Assembly: GCF_963678975.1 (NCBI RefSeq)
Contig: NC_089281.1
Span: forward strand, 22,249,375-22,313,374
Reading direction: 5' to 3'
Length of the DNA stretch: 64,000 bases
Source of the DNA: Dysidea avara
Taxonomy: Eukaryota; Porifera; Demospongiae; Dictyoceratida; Dysideidae
How positions within the stretch are numbered: the first letter of the stretch is position 1; each line of letters starts with the position of its first letter. Both the position numbers and the translations under genes were made by a program. Positions 49,049 to 60,754 of this stretch are shown here, one piece after another. Under the pieces are notes generated by a model. It made no database searches, was not told the origin of the DNA, and saw only the letters and a list, made by a program, of their open reading frames with translations.

Positions 49049-52000
49049 ATGGAGGACGCGCCAATATTCGTATATGGCACTTTAAAGAAAGGAGAACCCA
49101 ACCATTACTTGTTAAACGACAAAACAATAGGGAATTCTAAGTTTCTTGGTAAAGCAAAGTTGATTGATGAGTACCCGCTCGTGATTTCTCCAAACTCCAA
49201 TGTACCGATCCTGCTACCAAAAAAAGGAACAGGAAAGGTTAGTAATTTGTAAGTAAAAAGACGGTCCTTGTAAACGACGGGTATATTTCACACCTCTACC
49301 TAGCTCTCAATCTGAAGAGTGAGAGCAACATGTAGAGTGTATCCTGCACTGCCATAAATTAAATCCCATGCAACCTGATAGAGAGAACAAACGCAGCATA
49401 TACATAATGTGGTTGTGCACCTATGTATTCTGTATTGCTATTTATACAGCTTAATCTATATTATCGTGTCTGTGCGCTCACTATCAGCTATGTGGAATTA
49501 TATACTTGTGCAAACTGATATATTGTAGGCACTGGAATTTTTCACAGTGAACGGCCATTAAAAATATAACTTAGTAGGTGAGACAGAAACACTGTTTTTA
49601 TCTCACTGTGGTCTGTTCTTGGCAACTCCTGAGTCCAGCCTTGTCTTAATCCAGCATTCTGATCCAGTGCCATTTCCTTGTTTAAACATCCGGTATCACG
49701 TGAGAAAGATCACGTGACACAAACTGTGCCAAGGTACACAACTAACAGACTAAATCGAGCATTTGTTGAAACTTTTCAATGCTTGTAGGTGTGAGATTCA
49801 AAACCTTGGGCACAAGAGCGTGAGATTGTACCTCAAATCATGAGAATCACTTCAAAGGCATGACAGTTCAGGGATATGCCTCTACTTCTAGTCCCATTGC
49901 TGTAACAAGGAGTTAATGTAAACCGAGTAATTGTAAACCCCATGTATAATGTTTTTTGATTAACTAAATGTTACACTAACATGTACTCTGTACATCCTGT
50001 TTGTATAGTCTTTTCACTAGTTTCAGTTCTCCATCTTTCAATTCAGGACACTCAGAAATGAGGTACCTGGCAAAGGTATCATATAAGGGAAAACACGGTC
50101 AGGGGGAGGCTGTAAGCATTAAACTTTTTTGTGTGCTTTTTGCATCATGTTTGAGGCGATTGCTATGTGTTTTTGTATCTCGAACTTGAATTGAGAATGT
50201 AGGAGACTCACAGTATAACCTTGAGAGTTAGCAGACCTAAACAGTGGCTTTGTTTGGCCCCCGGCCTTATGACTGTGGTCAGGCAGCAGACAGACCAAAA
50301 TTTGAGTTCCTTAAAAGGCCACCTGTAAGTATTTTCATGCTGTATTTGGACTAATATTATTCTATAATGGTGGTTTCCATGTCCCTAGGATGATTTTTAA
50401 AAGCAACATTTTAGGTGGTGTGTGTCACTTTAGGGGCAATCCCTACTTTAACAGTACTACCCTGTACTGTTTGATAATTAAAGATGTTGGCTGAATTAAA
50501 AATCACTTAACATCCACGACTGTACAGGCAACTTGCACAGAACTAATCACTTCAACTTTGCCATTGCCAACGGAGATATTTTATTGGGTTTTCCAAGGAG
50601 TTTTTTCCTAAATTGTGGCACCACTTATGTATAGTAATAAATAGAAGTGAGATCGTATGATTATATGCTACAACATTGTAACATGGACAGTGAGTCCATT
50701 AGTGCAGTATTTGGATTTGTAATAGGAAGCTGAGTTTTAGGGAGAAGAAGAGTATGAATTTGACTATACAAGGTAAAACGCTAATAGGTCGAGATACTCT
50801 AATAGAGCAATCAAAAGTACTCACATTCATAACAGATTTTTATTAAAGAACAAGGTAAATGCAAGACTAGCTTGAGACATTAAATTTTGAATTTTAAACT
50901 GGAGAATTTGGATATAGCTATTTAGATAAGCATATATTAATGGTTTGTTTATCCATAGAGCATGAACTAGTAAACTTTAAAGCATTTGATGTTCAAGCGT
51001 GTATTAATTTTGTCATCAATAGTGAAGAGTACTGTGAAGGAAAGTTATGAAATTTGTTGTTTTGGCAGATAGTGATATCGTACCTTTTAGTACAGTCGTT
51101 ATGTGAGTCAACCTCACACTAATTGCAACAAAACCAAACTCAACAGATTTTGTTTCCTTATTATGTCCTCAATCACAGAAAAAAAGTCCTAAGGAATCCT
51201 CATGGGGGAACAGTGTGAAAATCACTGAAATAAAAATCCACTTTTTTGCTCCTTAACGGTTTGATATTTTCACGGTGTTTATAGTGATATCTCAGCTAGG
51301 ACACTACTTATATTATACCATTAAAAAGCTCTCGCAAAGATGAATCTTTTGGCACTAAAATTATCACCTTAGGGAAAATGTGTTAATGAGTTATAAGCAA
51401 ATATAATTAATAATATACAGGTGATATCAAAGAGACTGTAGCAAATGCCCTTGTATGATATCATTGTCATGAGATATGTAGTGCAGCCAGTTCCCTTGCA
51501 GTTACCACAAGTGGGAGTGCACTCAAAGTTGTGCTTCTTGTATAAGCATCTTAGTGTTCTGGCAGATGCATCTGATCACCCGTAGCAGATGTTTAGGAGC
51601 AAAAGGTACAGATGTTTGAAGTGGCACAAACCCTTCTCTTCACGTTCCTGCCATCCCCAGTCTCTGGAATGAAGTTCTGAAGCTGATCCTTTCCATTCTT
51701 GAACTTGAAGGTGCACACAAAGGATGTGGTACTTTGCTGCTACTGAAGTTGGTGGTAAGGATTGTGGTTTTACATGGGATGTTTTTGAAGCCACCTTTTC
51801 ACAGAATCGTTTATGTCAGAGGGAATCTAGTGTGTCAGTTAACATTCCATTGTAGACTAGTTCTAGAACTTTCTCTCCTGCATCTATCACATTATGTGTG
51901 GAGGCTGAATCACCTTTGCCTGCTCACGGAACATACTGCTTGCTTTGAACTTGCTAAGGGATGTCACCTTTCCACTCCCATGTAGAGACGTAATGTTATG

Positions 52001-55000
52001 TCATCACACCCAAGAATAGCATGGATGAAGATGTTGTAGCAGATGTCTTGACCAAGCTTTTTTTTTTTGTGGCCTGATGTTCTAGACGTGAAGCTTTTCT
52101 TTGGCTCAGAAGAGGCCATGGGAGTTGAGACTTGCATGGTAGCAGAGCAGAACAATGAGGTCATGTCTTCACCAACTAGCACAGTGGTACTGGTGGTAGC
52201 AGATTGAACAGCCTTCTGAACAATCAAAAGATCAGCATCTCCTGGTGCATGGTAAGTTTTACAGTTGCTTTTCTCCAGTTCTGTACTCAGCATGAAAATA
52301 AATTGCTGCTAAAAACTGGTCCTTCTTCATTGTGATGGTGATATTAGCAGCAGCTGTCACATTTGCACCAGCGTTTCCATTTGACCGCCTCTGATGTGTC
52401 ATATCTTTTGTGTTCATATTTTCATAGCCATCAAATACAACTGTGGCATCTTTGTACTTTTGTGCTGCATATTCTGTGTACTGGTGGCAGATGTCTCCAT
52501 ATCTAGAACCGCGAAATCATGGGATGCATTGTAGAAGTGCTCCACCATCCAGGGCATATATACTGTATACCATTAACACCACTTTCATATTGCATCAGCA
52601 AGTGCTGGCTTGTCTGCTTCATGAAGCAAAAGAGAGGAATCAAACAGAGCAGGTGGATAGTTGCACAGCTCATGCTGGAGGCTAACTCCAGATCATCTTA
52701 TGATTGCATGACAGTAGTAAGTCTCTGAAGAGGAGCAGTGGATCGATCTGAATCTTTCCTCTGATGACCAAAGATGACTGAAAATCCCTCCTCAGATGAC
52801 CGAAGTACAGGTCTGCCATTGCTTGATGTGCTTGGCAATGGCTCCTCTTGGTTGGTGTCTTGCTATTGGTGTGGGTTACAGTATTTGCGGCCACATTGCT
52901 GATGTACTACATCCACAAGCATAGTACAAATGCTGTTGGTCCAGGCAATACTGACCTGGTTGATGGTTGAACTACCCTTTGCTGTTAGAATAGAAGATGG
53001 GACACCTGTGTCTGTAGAAGTCTTGCAGATGGCACACAATACAGGTAGTACATGTATTGCTGAAAGAAGAATTGAGAATATTTGAGTGAGCTGAAACACT
53101 GAATAATCAACTTACCTTTATCTAAAGGTCCCTGGTTTATTCCCAGGTTTCAGCACCTAATGTCAAGATTGACAAAGTTTGCCCTAGTTAAAGCCTTGTT
53201 CAGTTAGTTAGTAGGTACTCTTCTCAAGTTATTACCAGCATTAAAAAACCACTACAACTACTTTGCCTTATATACCATACAATGTTGTGCCTCAGGCAGA
53301 TCATTCTCGCGATATTTCACACATCCACAACATAACCTGGTTGAAAACTCTCAAGCTCACTATACTACTCTGTATGCATGCAAAAACATGCATAAAGGCA
53401 TTACTACAGTAGTTACAGTTGCTAAGCATTACAAAGAATAAGCAAATCCAGGATATACTATAACTCGTTAACACATTTTCCTAAGGTGATAGTTCTAGCA
53501 CCAAAAGATTCATCTTTGCGAGAGCTTTTTAATGGAATATTAAGCTTTGATAAAATAAGTATCCTAGCTGAGATATGACTATAAACAATCAAACCATTAA
53601 GGAGCAAAAAAGTGGGTTTTTAATTCAGTGATTTTCACACTGTTCCCCCATGAGGATTCCTTAGGACTTTTTTTTCTGTCATTGAGGACATGATAAGGAA
53701 ACAAAATCTGTTGAGTTTGCTTTTGTTGCAATTAGTGTGAGGTTGACCCTTGATAAAATGGCTGTACTATTTAATTTAGTATTAGGGATTTGCAAGAAGT
53801 TTTTGGCAAAAAGTGATTTGTAATGAGATTGAATGTGAGATTTAAAGTCAAAAATCCCGATATCAAGTGATCTAGTTATGGGTAATTTGAATCTATGTGC
53901 CCATGTAGGGGAGGAATGAACCGGTGGTTGTGACAAAAACCTCGGATGTCCTATAATTAGGGGTGAAAGGCCAATCGAACTTGAGTAGCTGGTTTTCTAC
54001 GAAATTCATTTTAGTGATAACGTGCCACATACCCCTGCATCAAACTCACAACCAAATCTGGAACCCCCTTGGAAAAAGCCCCCGTATACAATGCAAGAAA
54101 ATGTTGATCACAAATAAATGGCACAGCAAAAAAGGTTTGCACTCCACCACAAGTACGCACAACACCCGAACTCCTTCAACTATACTGTAATTTCAATATG
54201 TTTGGTTTCATTTCAAGCCTCAAATTTAGTGCTATGGCTTCTTTATTGCCTTTGTATGGCTACTTTAGGTATCAAAATACCTCAATTATCAGCATACCAA
54301 AAGTGACTGCTCAATTAGAGTGTTTGGCCATGTGTGTTCTATTAGAGTAGTTGAACATTGCTCTGTATATAAATAAATCAATAGGCTATCGAACAAATTC
54401 ACTTATCTGACAAGCATTGGAAACTAGGGTGTTTGGATAATTCTACCAGTAGCTAAAGTAAGTATTTTTCCACAGAATGTAATGCTATCATGTCTTTTGT
54501 TTCATTACTTTTTAACAAGTAGATCCCTAAGTTTAAAATCTTTGTTTTTAGCATAGCTAGCTAGATACACAAGTTTGACTGTTGTTTTAGAAATATCCAT
54601 ACAAAAAGGTAAACTGTAAAAAAAAATTAAAATAGCTGTTACATTAGGGTGACTGCTTTATTAGAGTATCTCAATCCGGCTGTTTGCGATGGTTGAGAGA
54701 TATCCCAATGAAATTCTTGTCGTACATGTGTAGTACATACCCCCCACCTCAAGGAAATGGAGTTTGGTATGATGCATTGGTTGGCCTTTAGGCTTTTGAC
54801 TGGTCAAGCAAGCATGCTAGCCAAAATTAGGACTCACACATGGAATGTGCCTGTTGAGGTTGCAACCAGCATTGTGAGTGGGTCAAGTCATCCGGATTAT
54901 CCGAGTTATTTGGATTGCATTTTGTCTGGGTCATGTGGGTCTCATCCACTTTATTGAATATCTGGGTCTGACCCAGATAAGATCATGTGTGATTATAGTT

Positions 55001-58000
55001 TAACAAGTTCAATTGTAAGTACAGTTGTATGTACTCAAAAACTCTCACAGAGCCATTCCCACTATTCAGGAACGTGTTTTGCAGTCTGTAAGATGCATAT
55101 GGCCATGCCCACTTATCAGGAAAGTATGTTACTGTCTGTGGGCATAACAACTCTAGTTCAGACACCAGCTTGCCAACTGTTTGTTCAAGACAGAGTGTGA
55201 TCTGCGTAGTCTTAATTATTGTTGTTTGCACAGAGTGTGCAGTGCTACAGAGCTCTGGTATACCATCATACAGTATGATAGTACTGTATAGTAGGGACCA
55301 CAAAGGAGTAGGCATGGCCCACGGGATAACATCACCCAAAAACCAGCTGCGATTTTCCCTGACGATGATGAGGGTATTGGTTAGGTAAAACTAAGCCCAA
55401 ACAAGCTTTCAGATTGACCCAAAATGCTTTCAACAAGTTGCTATGGAATTTTAAAAACAATTTATTTAACGGAATTTTCTACTGACTGAGCAACTGACTG
55501 ACTGATGCCTTCAGACAAGTGTGATTTGATAACAGCTAAGGCTACGGGCTTGATTTTTTTACTGTTCGGCGTCGCTTCGGCCTGACAGGTGCCTTTTGGC
55601 ATACCGCAGTACGTACAGTGCATCCTTCATGGACTTACCAGTGTCCTCTTTTGTGTCCCATTCATCTTTGCTGACAGCGAAAAGTGTTAATTTTGTGGTA
55701 GCACGTGATGGCTTTCCTTTGTAATGGAAATTGTCCGTATTTTTCATAGTGGCTATTTTGATAGCAGAAGTGCTTTTCAAGTAGTTCTTGATTCGTACTG
55801 CTGTGTAACGGGTTGAACATAGCCGACAAAAAAAGCATAATGGACAAGGTAATGGATACTTCACTTTCAGATGATAATTGATATAACTGGGGTGCGCAGC
55901 ACCATTTCTTACTTTCGGTATGCATGGATTGCAGAGGTGCTTTTTGAACAGTTCTTGATTTGAAATGCTGCGTAACGCATTGAACATAGCTGACAACAAA
56001 GCGTAATGGATACTTCACTTTTCAGACGATAATTGGGGAGCGTGGCAATTTTAGATGCGGTATGCGTGGGTTCACCAGTCATAATAATTATTTACAAAAA
56101 AAGTTAACAAACAAGTACACAGAAAAATTTGGAATTTTCAACTAGAGTAGGGACCATAGCACATCAATAAAAAGTACTGAAACAAGCTGGAGTAGTGTAC
56201 CATATTAAATCACAGTAAAACAATAAGAAGTGTTATATCCCTACTGTGCTCAAGATACCATAATGGAAATGCACAGTAGGGATATAACAATTCTTATTGT
56301 TTTACTGTGATTTAATATGGTACACTACTCCAGCTTGTTTCAGTACTTTTTATGGATGTGCTATGGTCCCTATTCTAGTTGAAAATTCCACATTTTTCTG
56401 TGTACTTGTGATATATTGATCTCAACTAGCGTTATAGCTATGATGTAACTTTATTCTGTGTAGCTATTTGGGTGGGTGAGTGCTATTCAATTGTGACACT
56501 GTGCAAACAAAACGAGGATTTCCAAACCTCAATCGCACTTTTAATACGTTACATTCCGGTCCACCATTCCATTCCACTGAATCCAGACTCCCCTGCACTT
56601 TGGTGGTTGTGCTGCCAAATAGCCTAGTGTTGGTCACAGCTGCAAAACTGCTATTTAGCTACTTCTTCAGTACTGCAGAGGGATTGGCATTGGTATATTT
56701 GTGGTCCCTCCCTTGGTTTGCAAGAAAGTAGCATCTCCTAGCAACCAACTGGTAGTTAACTGTATATATATATAGCTGAAAAGCTGTCTGACCGTCTGTC
56801 TGTCTCACCGCTTACTCACCAAACTTAGTGCAAATTGACACAATCACCACTGACAATGAAGCAGTCATCATCCTAAGATTATTTCATGCATGCTTCTGTT
56901 CATACTAAGATGTTGAGAAAACTTGAACAACATTCCTTTGAAAACCACAGTGCATACTGTTCAAGTGATGAAACACCTGACTAGCGTGTAGGAGGTCGTG
57001 GGTTCAAATCCATGTGTTGGCACATTTAAACAGTACCTTCTTATGCACACCTTTTAAAACTCAACTTTAGCTCATAGTATCTTGGCATGCAAAGCATGTA
57101 TCGATGCAGGATTTTAGCAAAATTAAACACCCATCATCTGGCTACTTGAGTATTATAGCAAATCAATACATACTTTTGTTTGTTCTTTATAGGGCGGTGA
57201 ATGCACTGGTCTAGGGAAAGATCACTGAAACGTTGAGCAACATTCCTGTGTGAAACCACAGACAAACAACTGTGGTGATTTGCACACCTCCCTTAAGTGA
57301 TTTTAACCAACCTTGGTTCAATCTCCGCCTAGGTCATAATTTTTTTTTCCACTTTTGGGACCTTTTTGATGCATTTTTTTTGTTCTATCTGTTCCATGCA
57401 ATTGTTTATCCACAAACTCTTATGCTCACAGTTTTTCATCACTGACACTTACATCATAGGGACTCTTGTAACACTTTTGTGGTAAGGCAGACAAATTACC
57501 AACAAATTGTGTGTTTATCCGGTGATAAAAGCTTCTTTCCACTTAATCTGTACAACACTTTGTTCAGATTTACCTCATTACTGCTGTAGAAAATAAGCAA
57601 CTTGGATGATTACGCAGGTACTACTACTGTGCATCTGAAAAATCATATTACTGGCACCATGCAGAAACCATAATTCACACTGAGGATCTGTGTGTGCAAT
57701 TGCTTGACCTGGCACAACTATTTCACTAATCCTTTTACTCTACATCAGCTTGGAGGATCATACATTAATATTAATGATGAGGTTTAAACACCTACATGTG
57801 GTTTTGTATAGCAAGAGGTATATGCATCACTACAACATTAAAACAGAAAGTGCATAGCATAGTACAATGGCGGATCCAGCATATGGCATTTGGGGCAAAT
57901 GCCCCCCTCCCCTTTCCCCCAGTCACTCCCTTTGTGGAGGAGCCATACTTCTTTTGATTGAAATACTAAGACCAAATCACAACTTATTTAGGAATATGTT

Positions 58001-59674
58001 GCAAACTCACCTGAAACCAAATTCAAAGCAACTGTCACCATATGCTGTCACCCAGCACCTAGCTCCGTGTGTAGTAAATGCCTCTAAAATAATTATCGTG
58101 CTGGTGGTGTTTGAGACATTCATAGCCTTTTAAACAGCTTTTAGGCCAAAATCGCAAAAATCAACGGTGAAATACTATTAAGAGGTGATTATTTGCTGCT
58201 TCAAAATACAGCAACTAACAAGAGAATCTGCTTTCCCCTACAACCTATACAACTTTAATAGCCTGTTTGTGTGCCTCTCCTTGCCAGCTCCTGGATCTGC
58301 CCCTGTAGTAAGGGAAGTAATTGCGAACCTTTGATTGCCATGCAGTAACTATAATTGCAAATTGTGTTGGCTTTAAATGCACAATTTCATTTCTTTCTCT
58401 TGACAGTAAGGTATTTCTCTTTGTTGAACATCATGTATAGAAACTGAAGCTGTGCTATGTGTGCACCACCTGTCATGTAGGTATATAATTATACAATTGC
58501 CTTAGCTTGCATGTAGTTAACTAACCCTACGTGTTCATTGTTTTACTACATGCTTAAAAGATGGCAAGTACTTTAAAGCACTATCAACATGCATGCTACA
58601 CAGCAATATAGGACACTAATCAGATTAGTTGACATGAGGTTTCCTTATGCCATCCTGTAATGATGCAAAACACCAAAGTTGTTTGTCTGTGGTTTTGACA
58701 GGAATGTAGCTCAATTATTTAGTGATTCTTCCCTACCAGTGCCTTCAACGTACTATAAAGAACAAACAAAAGCACCTGCTTTACGTGCAGGACAGCTCAG
58801 ACAGTAGGCTTCTCTTCCCCTTACACTTTGAAACAACGTAATGTCCTGCCAAATCCATTTATGATCGGAAAATGGGAAATTTGTCACTCTGTTGTCTAAC
58901 CATTATCATAAGCCATGTAGAAGTGCGTACGCTACTGTAATTTGAAGCACTTGCGTACTGAGTATGAGCCCTCAAGCCATTTTAGAGAACCTCTCCAGAG
59001 GTCTCTTCATGGATTTTAAAGAGCTCATTATCTCCCAAAGACCAAAGGATTTTATGCTTACCATTTTCTAATTTAGGTTGTATTTGTTATCTTAAGTAAG
59101 CAACATAGCTAGCTTCATAAGTCTACAGAGATTATTTTTGAGGTTTGGTTACTAAGTAGTTTAGCATACATTACATTATGGGTAATGCTATCCTAGGAAA
59201 TTCAGTGAGATCCATGTTGTCCACCTAAAAACCATGACTGGGTTAAGTGCTTTAAAACTAAACCAGTATTCACCAAAGGTTTTTATATACTTATCCATTA
59301 GTATCTAATAAAAAAATGTAGTGCAGCTGGACATTGGATTTTAAATTTATTAATTCTCTTTTTGCTAGATAGTAGAGGGGGAGTTGTATCAAGTAGATGG
59401 TGCCATGTTGAGCCGTTTGGATCAACTTGAAGGCCACCCAGAGATATACGTAAGAACTGACATTGATTGCTGCTTACTGGTAACTAATGATACTGAACAT
59501 CCTGTGGGTGATGCTATCAAAGTGAAGTGTCAAATATACTTCTTAACTGACTTCAAGCCAACTTTGCTTGATTTGCCGTACATCAATGATTACAGAGATT
59601 CTGTTGAGAAACCTTTCCTTCCAGATGGTACAGAAAGCTTATTCATTGAAGAAGTAAAATTATCCCAGACTTGA
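49049..59674 (+). CDS. GGACT: Gamma-glutamylaminecyclotransferase
   Basis: Two exons, 49049-49237 and 59369-59674, join in phase 0 to give 164 residues (human about 153). The substrate-loop motif VYGTLKKGEPNH is at 8-19. The segment VEGELYQVD, then MLSRLDQLEGHP, places the probable catalytic acid at Glu84 (equivalent to the active glutamate of the GGCT-like fold). The enzyme releases 5-oxoproline from gamma-glutamyl-lysine left after transglutaminase crosslink breakdown. The intron is 10,131 nt and filled with transposons. A polyadenylation signal AATAAA is at 60048-60053. A second copy of exon 2 lies 4.2 kb downstream. Confidence 0.88.
49238..51085 (+). other. GGACT intron, first part
   Basis: No gene is visible. 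One copy of the actctaatagag motif is at 50791-50812. The cagacagaccaaaa repeat at 50.25-50.31 kb is shared with 41.75-41.88 kb. Confidence 0.5.
51087..53772 (-). mobile_element. Long-TIR DNA transposon, ~2.7 kb, with decayed protein
   Basis: Terminal arms of about 320 bp (51087-51405 and 53452-53772) are diverged reverse complements. The interior on the minus strand encodes a broken protein in several frames, with KTYHAPGDADLLIVQKAVQS (near 52.25 kb), LGQDICYNIFIHAILGCDD and RDWGWQEREEKG. A frame-shifted Cys-rich end reads FECTPTCGNCKGTGC. I recognise these phrases from uncharacterised proteins repeated in invertebrate genomes, so a transposon origin is likely. No superfamily is assigned. 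Stops and shifts show the copy is dead. Confidence 0.65.
53773..54864 (+). other. GGACT intron, second part
   Basis: No gene is visible. Three copies of the tattagagta motif lie at 54303-54352 (a pair) and 54650-54673. The ggcctttaggcttttgactg repeat at 54.77 kb has relatives at 41.8 and 50.25 kb. Confidence 0.5.
54865..55000. mobile_element. Degenerate end of the hAT-like element
   Basis: It starts cagcattgtgagtgggtc and continues with diverged tcatccggattatcc and gggtctgacccagataag stretches. This is the same order as the left end of the element at 28767, at lower identity. Confidence 0.55.
55210..55640 (+). repeat. Dispersed repeat (family R), copy
   Basis: It aligns with 3380-3815. It contains the atgatagtactgtatagtag stretch (about 55268) related to the 63 kb minisatellite unit. 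The minus-strand open frames at 55559-56018 arise from this repeat and a tandem-like relative and are not supported as genes. Confidence 0.55.
56109..56411. mobile_element. Foldback element, ~134-bp arms
   Basis: The left arm (56109-56242) and right arm (about 56272-56411) are near-perfect complements. The ends read caagtacacagaaaaat. The centre is about 30 bp. Transcribed, it would form one long hairpin within the GGACT intron. It is non-coding. Confidence 0.8.
56955..57025 (+). repeat. tRNA-like SINE head
   Basis: The sequence ctagcgtgtaggaggtcg followed by tgggttcaaatcc resembles an anticodon-stem to T-loop region, with an exact Pol III B box (ggttcaaatcc). It is followed by an unrelated body. 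A functional tRNA cannot be folded from it, so a SINE remnant is preferred. Confidence 0.5.
57160..58775. mobile_element. Foldback element of ~1.6 kb carrying a MITE
   Basis: Arms of roughly 100-120 bp lie at about 57165-57285 and 58670-58775 and are diverged reverse complements (for example tttgtttgttctttatag and its complement, and ctgtggttt phrases). The MITE at 57865-58305 lies inside. No open frame is convincing. Confidence 0.6.
57865..58305. mobile_element. MITE of the CAGGGGCGGATCCAG family, 441 bp
   Basis: Ends are caatggcggatccag and ctggatctgcccctg. The 5-bp duplication tagta lies on both sides (57860-57864, 58306-58310). The ggcatttggggcaaatgcccc stretch near the left end is also near the right end of the 29860 copy, so the two are related internally, in opposite orientation. 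Confidence 0.75.
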
Positions 59675-60255
59675 TTTTTTTTTTTTAATCCTGTGCATAC
59701 ATATTACACTGAATTTACTTGTATGGCTCGTATTAATGGAACTATTGCTACTAATTTTTGTAGTTTTGTGATGATATTACGAAGACATTTTTACTGCATG
59801 GAGTATAGTATTCTAATGGTGTTGGGTTGCAGTTGTGAATTTTTTTACAAATGTCTAACCATTTGAGGATGTTTACTCCATTACAAGCTAATGGTCTTCC
59901 CTAAGGAGTGGCAGCCTCTATTGTTCTTAGATTTCTTTTGATATAGTTAAAGGAATTGATATAATTTGTAAAATTGCTTTGACATTGGTATAGCAAATTA
60001 CCATTGGTAGCGAAATATAATTTTATGGGGTAACATCCTGATACAAGAATAAATTATTTGGTTATGTGTGGACTTTTTTTGTTGTTTTTTTACACAGTAA
60101 CATCTACAATGGCATTCGACATACAGATTGCTGCAACAGTTTCATAATACTTGACCACCCTTCTTCTGCACCCCTCTGCCTGATTTTCATTGAAGCAAGA
60201 GTATATAATGTGGAGGGTACTCTTGATTGAAGTAAGTTCCCAGATACCAGGAATA

Positions 60256-60697
60256 CCGTAGACTCCGGTTATTAAGCGCATATTGCCTGTTAAGCGTATA
60301 TGGTAGACTTGTGGTAGACACCTGTTTGTAAAGCACATATGGTCAAAATCGCCTCTGCCACCTCGTACTACATAGAATTGTTGTCAGAATGAATCAGACA
60401 TGTCACAGCACACTCGATGCCTCGCCAGGCCCGTGTCTAGCAGATACTGCCGTCGGCATGTAATAACGATAGCTGTAGCTGCTACCTCGCTTCTAAGGAT
60501 TTCCGTTTCCACGACTGAAGCAAACCATTAACTGGTGTTCAAATCGCTTAAAAACTGTAGTGGGTACAATTAATTCCCTCCTAGCAAAAATTTCTTACCG
60601 TAATTTATAAGCGCATGCGCTTAACAAGCATAATAAATTTCACAATTAATTCCTCTGAAAATTCTAAGCGCATGTGCCTAATAACCAGAGTCTACGG
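60256..60697. mobile_element. Mariner-type MITE, 442 bp
   Basis: Ends are ccgtagactccggttattaa and the complement ttaataaccagagtctacgg (in part). The flanks are TA on both sides (60254-60255, 60698-60699), as in Tc1/mariner insertions. aagcgcat-type repeats fill both ends. It is non-coding and lies 3' of GGACT. Confidence 0.7.
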
Positions 60698-60754
60698 TAG
60701 CACCTGTAAAACTTCTCCTAAATTAGTCTAAATTGAATAGTAGAGCTTAACAAC

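Noticed and set aside
55559-56018. Two overlapping minus-strand frames of 118 and 146 codons
   Set aside because: They fall in dispersed repeat family R and an internal tandem duplication; no domain is visible and relatives at 3.6 kb are not open.
56955-57025. Possible functional tRNA gene
   Set aside because: The B box is good but no acceptor stem or full cloverleaf can be paired; a SINE head is more likely.
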